Below are positions 59,835-64,000 of a DNA stretch of 64,000 bases, piece by piece. Source of the DNA: Linnemannia schmuckeri (lineage: Eukaryota > Mortierellomycota > Mortierellomycetes > Mortierellales > Mortierellaceae); contig JANATG010000018.1 in assembly GCA_029449235.1 (NCBI GenBank), positions 1,240,001 to 1,304,000 on the forward strand, in the 5' to 3' direction. Each line of letters begins with the position of its first letter. The first letter of the stretch is position 1. The position numbers and the translations under genes are program-made. Below the pieces are notes generated by a model. That model was not told the origin of the DNA. It did no database searches and was given only the letters and a program-made list of their open reading frames with translations.

Positions 59835-61513
59835 TAAGATGGGATGACTTCAAGAGACTTCCGCCACCTTACAACGCCACGCAAACCAACTTGTGCAGGA
59901 ACAAAAAATGCGGGTCGGCTTTTTATCGCCGTTGTAGCAACAAAAAGTAAGATACTGGGCCCTATTGTCTGTCGTTTGGCAGCAACATCAACAACAACAG
60001 CTGTAACAACAAAACAATAATATTTCATTCAAGAGTCGAGATTTATTTGGTCCCAGCTCAAGAAGCCCTCACGAGTAAGAGGCACGAATCCAGGCAAAAG
60101 GGAGAGAGGGTGTTCCTCCTCTCTGTCTGTCTGTCAAGCACAAAGGACGGGTCTTCCAAACGGAAATACAATTTTCAAAGGGAAAAAGAGCTTTTCAAAA
60201 GCGAAAAGGGTGACGAAGGGAAGGATTGAATGGAGGGAGGAAGGGGATAAAAAACAACAAAAAAAATAACGAGCGAGCGAGCGGGAGCAAAAACTTTGAG
60301 AGGCGAAGAAAAAGATTACACAAAGAAACTGCATAGAAGGGCCACGGAAAATATTTCCACATACACATCGACAACTCCACTTACAAAAAAACTAATAAAG
60401 ATGAGCCTGGTCGAATGTGTATCTATGTTGATTACGTTGGGAATGGGAATGCGATAGTTCGGGTGTCGGTCGGTCGGAGGATGATATCGTACTTACCTGT
60501 GCTGCAGGTATGTATCGGTACACTAGACATGCGCCCGCCAGCAGCAACAGGAGCAACGACAAAAAAAATCTTGCGCCTCAACCTCCATACCAGAATGGGC
60601 GCGAGGTTTATGTATTTCCTTCCTCGATTTTACTTACTAATACATGGTAGTTTGGCAGAGAGACGATGGGGGAAATGAGGAAAAGGTGAAGAGGCTGTAG
60701 GTAACAAAGAACTAACTTGAACTTGTTCTTTGTCTTTGGATGCTTGGTCCTTGGGACTCAATCTATTTGAACAAAACGAGAGAGACGGAGGAGTTGAGTT
60801 GGATTCATGGGTTTTGGGCTATTGGGGATCGGGGCGACGAGACACAATTTGGTCAGGGAGACAGGGAGACGGACGGACAGATGGAGATATGGTATTGCCA
60901 GTGCAAGTAGGAGTACTTGGAGGATATAAAAAAAGGATTTGGTTCAATAACTAACTACCTTTTGTTCAAAATACCTACCTCAATAAAAAAAATAGAAAAA
61001 GGGAGAGGGTATGAAAGACAACTACACGGCGTATCTACGAAACAAGGCATAGCGTTTTACAGCAAGAATGGCGCAGATTGAGGATGGGCGGAGGTCCGGT
61101 CCTTTCGGTTTGACCGGGCAGGCAAAAAAAAAAAGGTGAGTACAAACAAACAGCAAGGACTATACTGCCGTTCCCCTCTTGCTACGCTAATCTTCTTTTT
61201 AACGCCTGAAGAATGACAATATCAGTGGGGAGTGCAACAAAGGGGCGCAGACTATCAACATCATCATCATTATCATCATCAGTTTTTACAATAGTGTAGC
61301 AATATGTTCTCTTTACTCTTAGGTAAACTGTAAGCAGTAAGAATACAAAGAGAAAAAAAGAGGAGAAAGGGTAGGAGTAAGAAGAAGAAGACGAAGAAGA
61401 TGAAGAAAAGAAGAAGGGGTGAAAACGTGTATATGCTTGACAGTATCAATCTCCAACGATCGACTTTTGTTGATGCTGTTGTTACTGCTGTTCAAGCCCT
61501 TTTTCTCTTTTAT

Positions 61514-61514
<1 letters not shown>

Positions 61515-61550
<36 letters not shown>

Positions 61551-61554
61551 CGCT
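61515..61554. repeat. (GCTT)n microsatellite
   Basis: About nine tandem GCTT units on the plus strand, ending in GCTCGCTCTTGCT. Confidence 0.9.
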
Positions 61555-61792
61555 CTTGCTCTGACGAGGGTCAAGAGAGCCACAAGAAGGAAAATTATCC
61601 TCTTGGTTTTTGAGTTGTTGGTTGTATGTTTACACATTGGCATGCTATTGTTGTTGTTGTTGTTCATTGTTGATAGTAGCAAAGCGCCTAGAAACATCAG
61701 GCCAAGATAGACAAACAGATAGAGGACGAAGAAGACGAAGCAAGATGACGATGAGGATGCTTGAGGCAGGTTATAGTACAGCAAAGTACAAA

Positions 61793-61806
61793 ACAACAAT
61801 AACAGC

Positions 61807-61860
<54 letters not shown>

Positions 61861-61915
61861 AACAACAACAACAATAACAACAATAACAACCAAAAAAAAA
61901 AAAAAAAAAAAAAAA
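61793..61915. repeat. (AAC)n microsatellite with A24 tail
   Basis: More than 25 AAC units with a few AAT interruptions, then CC and an uninterrupted A run at 61892-61915. The transcript strand is unknown. Confidence 0.9.
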
Positions 61916-63244
61916 GCAGAAGCAAAAGCAAAAGGCAGCGAATGAATGACATGCCAAGGGAAAAAAGAAAAGCAGCTCCTTTTCTCTCATTCTCTTTTTT
62001 AGAGACAGACCAGACCATCCTTCTCTCTTCACTCCCAGGGGTTGTAGGATACATGTCTCCTGTTCATGAACTACTTATGAGTACAGACAGATAGATATAC
62101 ATGACATACATGCGAGCGCGAGTATGAGTGTGAATGTGGATGTGAGTGCAATGAAGAAAGGGGGGCTGTTCTGACCAACAAGAAGGAATAATAATTATAA
62201 TAAAAAAATAACAAAACAAAGAAAGAGGACCTGGAACTTGCTTGCTCTCACTCTCTCTTGGGGTTGTCTAGACCTAGAACATCCATAGCTATGAGTAAAA
62301 TAAAATATATAATTTTCAATTGAAATCAGACTAACAAAAGATATATCACCCATGTTGTAGAAATGCTCTTCCTGTTGTCCTTGTTGTCAATGAATGTTGT
62401 CGCTTGTATGCCTCGCCCACTTTGTTAATCTTCATATACTCATTCTCATTCTCAACCATATCTGCTCTGATTCATTCATAAGTTGCTAGCTAGCTAGCAT
62501 GCAAGTAAGCCTCACTCTTTTCTTGAGCGTGAAGGAGGGTAGAGAAAGAAAAGAAAAAAAAATAGAAGAGGTCGACAGACATAAGCACCCTGTTTTTTTG
62601 CCATAAGAGAGAGAATGCTGTTTGAATTGTATCCCGCCCACATTCAAAACGAGTAAAATAAAAGAAGGTTGTGAGTGAATGAAGAGTCTTTTATTTTTAT
62701 TATATTCTCCCTTTTCTTTTCTTTTCTTTTATTCTCCCTCTCAAACAAGAAATCTTTTCTTTCTGCATTATCGTTCACGCCTTCGCTTCTCTCTTCTCTC
62801 TCTTTTCTTTTCTCTATTCTTCTTCTTCTTCATCATCATCCTCCTCCTTCTCTTCCCTGTCCCTTCACCTCCAACCCCCTTCCTCTCCCTCCTCCCTATC
62901 TCCTGTTCGTTGTCTGTCCCCTACAGCACTTTTAATTAGTGTTTTTTTATTATTCTCTCTTTCGTCTTTTCTTTCTTCCTTTGTTTTATCTCTTTCTCCT
63001 TCCTTCCTCCTTCCTTCCTCTATTCGCTCCAACTTAACCCTCTCTTGACGATCCCTTCCTTACCTCCACTTCCACTTTCACTTCACTCTACTTCAACCTT
63101 ACTCTGCCTTGTCCACTCGACACAACTACAACAACTGCAATTGCACCTAGGAACAACAACAAGAACAACAACACAAAAAAAAAGTGCAAGCAAGCAGTCT
63201 TCGTCCTTCTTCTCTTGCTAGCTTTACTGTCTATCGTCGCAGAG

Positions 63245-64000
63245 ATGTGTCCATCCACAGGACACCTGCTCGGAGTCCACTGCAACCAGCAATCCTACCC
63301 TTTCCACCCAACTCCACCTTACTACGACCACTCCGAACCAGCTGCTCCTTATCCACAGCAGCAACAGCAACAGCAACAGCCACCATCACAACATCAACAA
63401 CATCATCAGCAACAACAACAACAGCAGCAGCAGCAGCAGCAGCAGCCGTACCTGGCTACACCGTCTTCGCACCTGCTGCAGCCACAGCAGCAGCCTCGCC
63501 AGGATCAGCACTTTCAATCACAGCCCAACATCCAGCACAGGCAGCAGCAGCAACAGCATGCACAACAACACCTCGCCGTCAACACAAAGATGGGTCCTTC
63601 CACCACATCCACCTCCTCGACGGCCTCGCCACTCTCCAGCAAAAAGCACCAGCAGCAACAATCGATTAGCCAATTGGCGGATTTTGCAGCCCACATGGTT
63701 TGCTACCTCCTCTATGGACACCAGCCCGCGAAACCAACTCACCACCACCACCACAACGCCGCTGGAACTCCCCCTTCCTCCATCCCATCGTCACCTCTCC
63801 CGGGGCAGGGTAGCCATAACTCGGCCGCCTGTCTCTGCGAGGTCTGCTCCTCCCACTCATCCGAAGCATATTCGCCTTTACGTTCAACAGCATCAAGCGG
63901 CAATAGCCAGTACTCTTCTTCCTGGTCACACTACCTCCCACCACCTTCATCATCGTCCTTATCGTCACCACTGGATCGCCCCACCCACCGGAGAATTCCC
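63245..64000 (+). CDS. Gln/His-rich protein start, possibly a Pho80/Pcl-type cyclin (runs off the right edge)
   Basis: An open frame from ATG 63245 continues for 252 codons to the window end with no stop. The first ~120 residues are Pro/Gln/His-rich with a poly-Gln tract (CAG/CAA repeats at about 63350-63447). Then KKHQQQQSISQLADFAAHMV and CYLLYGHQ resemble the start of the helix that opens fungal Pcl-type cyclin boxes, followed by another low-complexity His/Ser-rich insert and a lone CLCEVC cysteine group. If it is a cyclin, the helix bundle must follow to the right; here only the first helix could be present, so the call is tentative. A CT-rich leader (62690-63090) and an AACAAC stretch precede the ATG. 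Confidence 0.5.
   Translation, partial: MCPSTGHLLGVHCNQQSYPFHPTPPYYDHSEPAAPYPQQQQQQQQPPSQHQQHHQQQQQQQQQQQQQPYLATPSSHLLQPQQQPRQDQHFQSQPNIQHRQQQQQHAQQHLAVNTKMGPSTTSTSSTASPLSSKKHQQQQSISQLADFAAHMVCYLLYGHQPAKPTHHHHHNAAGTPPSSIPSSPLPGQGSHNSAACLCEVCSSHSSEAYSPLRSTASSGNSQYSSSWSHYLPPPSSSSLSSPLDRPTHRRIP
63350..63447 (+). repeat. CAG/CAA poly-Gln repeat in coding frame
   Basis: Mixed CAG and CAA codons encode two Gln tracts separated by PPSQHQQHH; the second has eight successive CAG codons after CAA codons. Confidence 0.85.

Larger units (their letters stand above)
55249..63244. other. ~8 kb region without recognisable genes
   Basis: AT-rich with A22 at 55597-55618, A29 at 59803-59831 and the repeats listed separately. 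Short open frames (for instance 58363-58593) have no family features. An isolated minus-strand ATG near 60531 followed by 11 codons and a GTAAGT donor is the only gene-start-like signal. From about 62690 to 63090 the plus strand is CT-rich, a probable leader for the gene at 63245. Long UTRs, noncoding RNA or relics would not be visible to me. Confidence 0.4.

Noticed and set aside
63184..63669. 161-codon plus-strand frame with Ala/Thr tracts overlapping the right-edge gene
   Set aside because: It reads the CAG/CAA repeat as Ala or Thr; the frame from ATG 63245 stays open to the window end and includes the cyclin-like helix.

Overview
This is a fungal nuclear window. Genes sit on both strands and are split by GT-AG spliceosomal introns, mostly 75-250 nt, with donors GTACGT or GTAAGT and CTAAC-like branch sites. 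Spacers are long and AT-rich, with many 20-37 nt A/T runs and long CT-rich tracts upstream of start codons. The gene set (Pho85/CDK5-type kinase, snurportin-1, ARP4, SYO1, SSF1, a DUF7137-like protein, ureidoglycolate lyase) and the decayed copy of a large protein that resembles a family I associate with Mortierellaceae suggest an early-diverging fungus, most likely Mortierellomycota. The placement is inference.

Layout, left to right: glucose-6-phosphate dehydrogenase (minus, 3' end off the window; one GC-AG intron and one ~2.07 kb intron); a secretory-type PPX1/DHH exopolyphosphatase (plus); COX16 (minus); a very long snurportin-1 (plus); an 11-exon CDK5/Pho85-type kinase with PCTAIRE helix (minus); SSF1 (plus); ARP4 (minus); an M1 zinc aminopeptidase with a His-rich C-terminal extension (minus); a ~5 kb stretch with only weak coding islands; SYO1 (minus) divergent from a DUF7137-like membrane protein (plus); a Ser-rich single-pass membrane protein (plus); the LYR complex I subunit NDUFA6 (plus); a ~3.5 kb pseudogene (plus); a 1354-residue arrestin-like protein (plus); ureidoglycolate lyase (plus); about 8 kb without a recognisable gene; and the start of a Gln-rich, possibly cyclin-like gene that runs off the right edge.

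The genes are housekeeping and do not form an operon or cluster. Related pairs do occur: SSF1 and SYO1 (60S ribosome biogenesis), COX16 and NDUFA6 (respiratory complexes IV and I), and the kinase with the possible cyclin at the far edge. Exon models were built by reading splice sites and checking that codon phase and family motifs continue across each junction. I found no tRNA, rRNA, CRISPR, intact transposon or viral sequence. The points most worth a second look are the non-canonical and in-frame introns, the microexons, the extended snurportin and aminopeptidase, and the decaying pseudogene.
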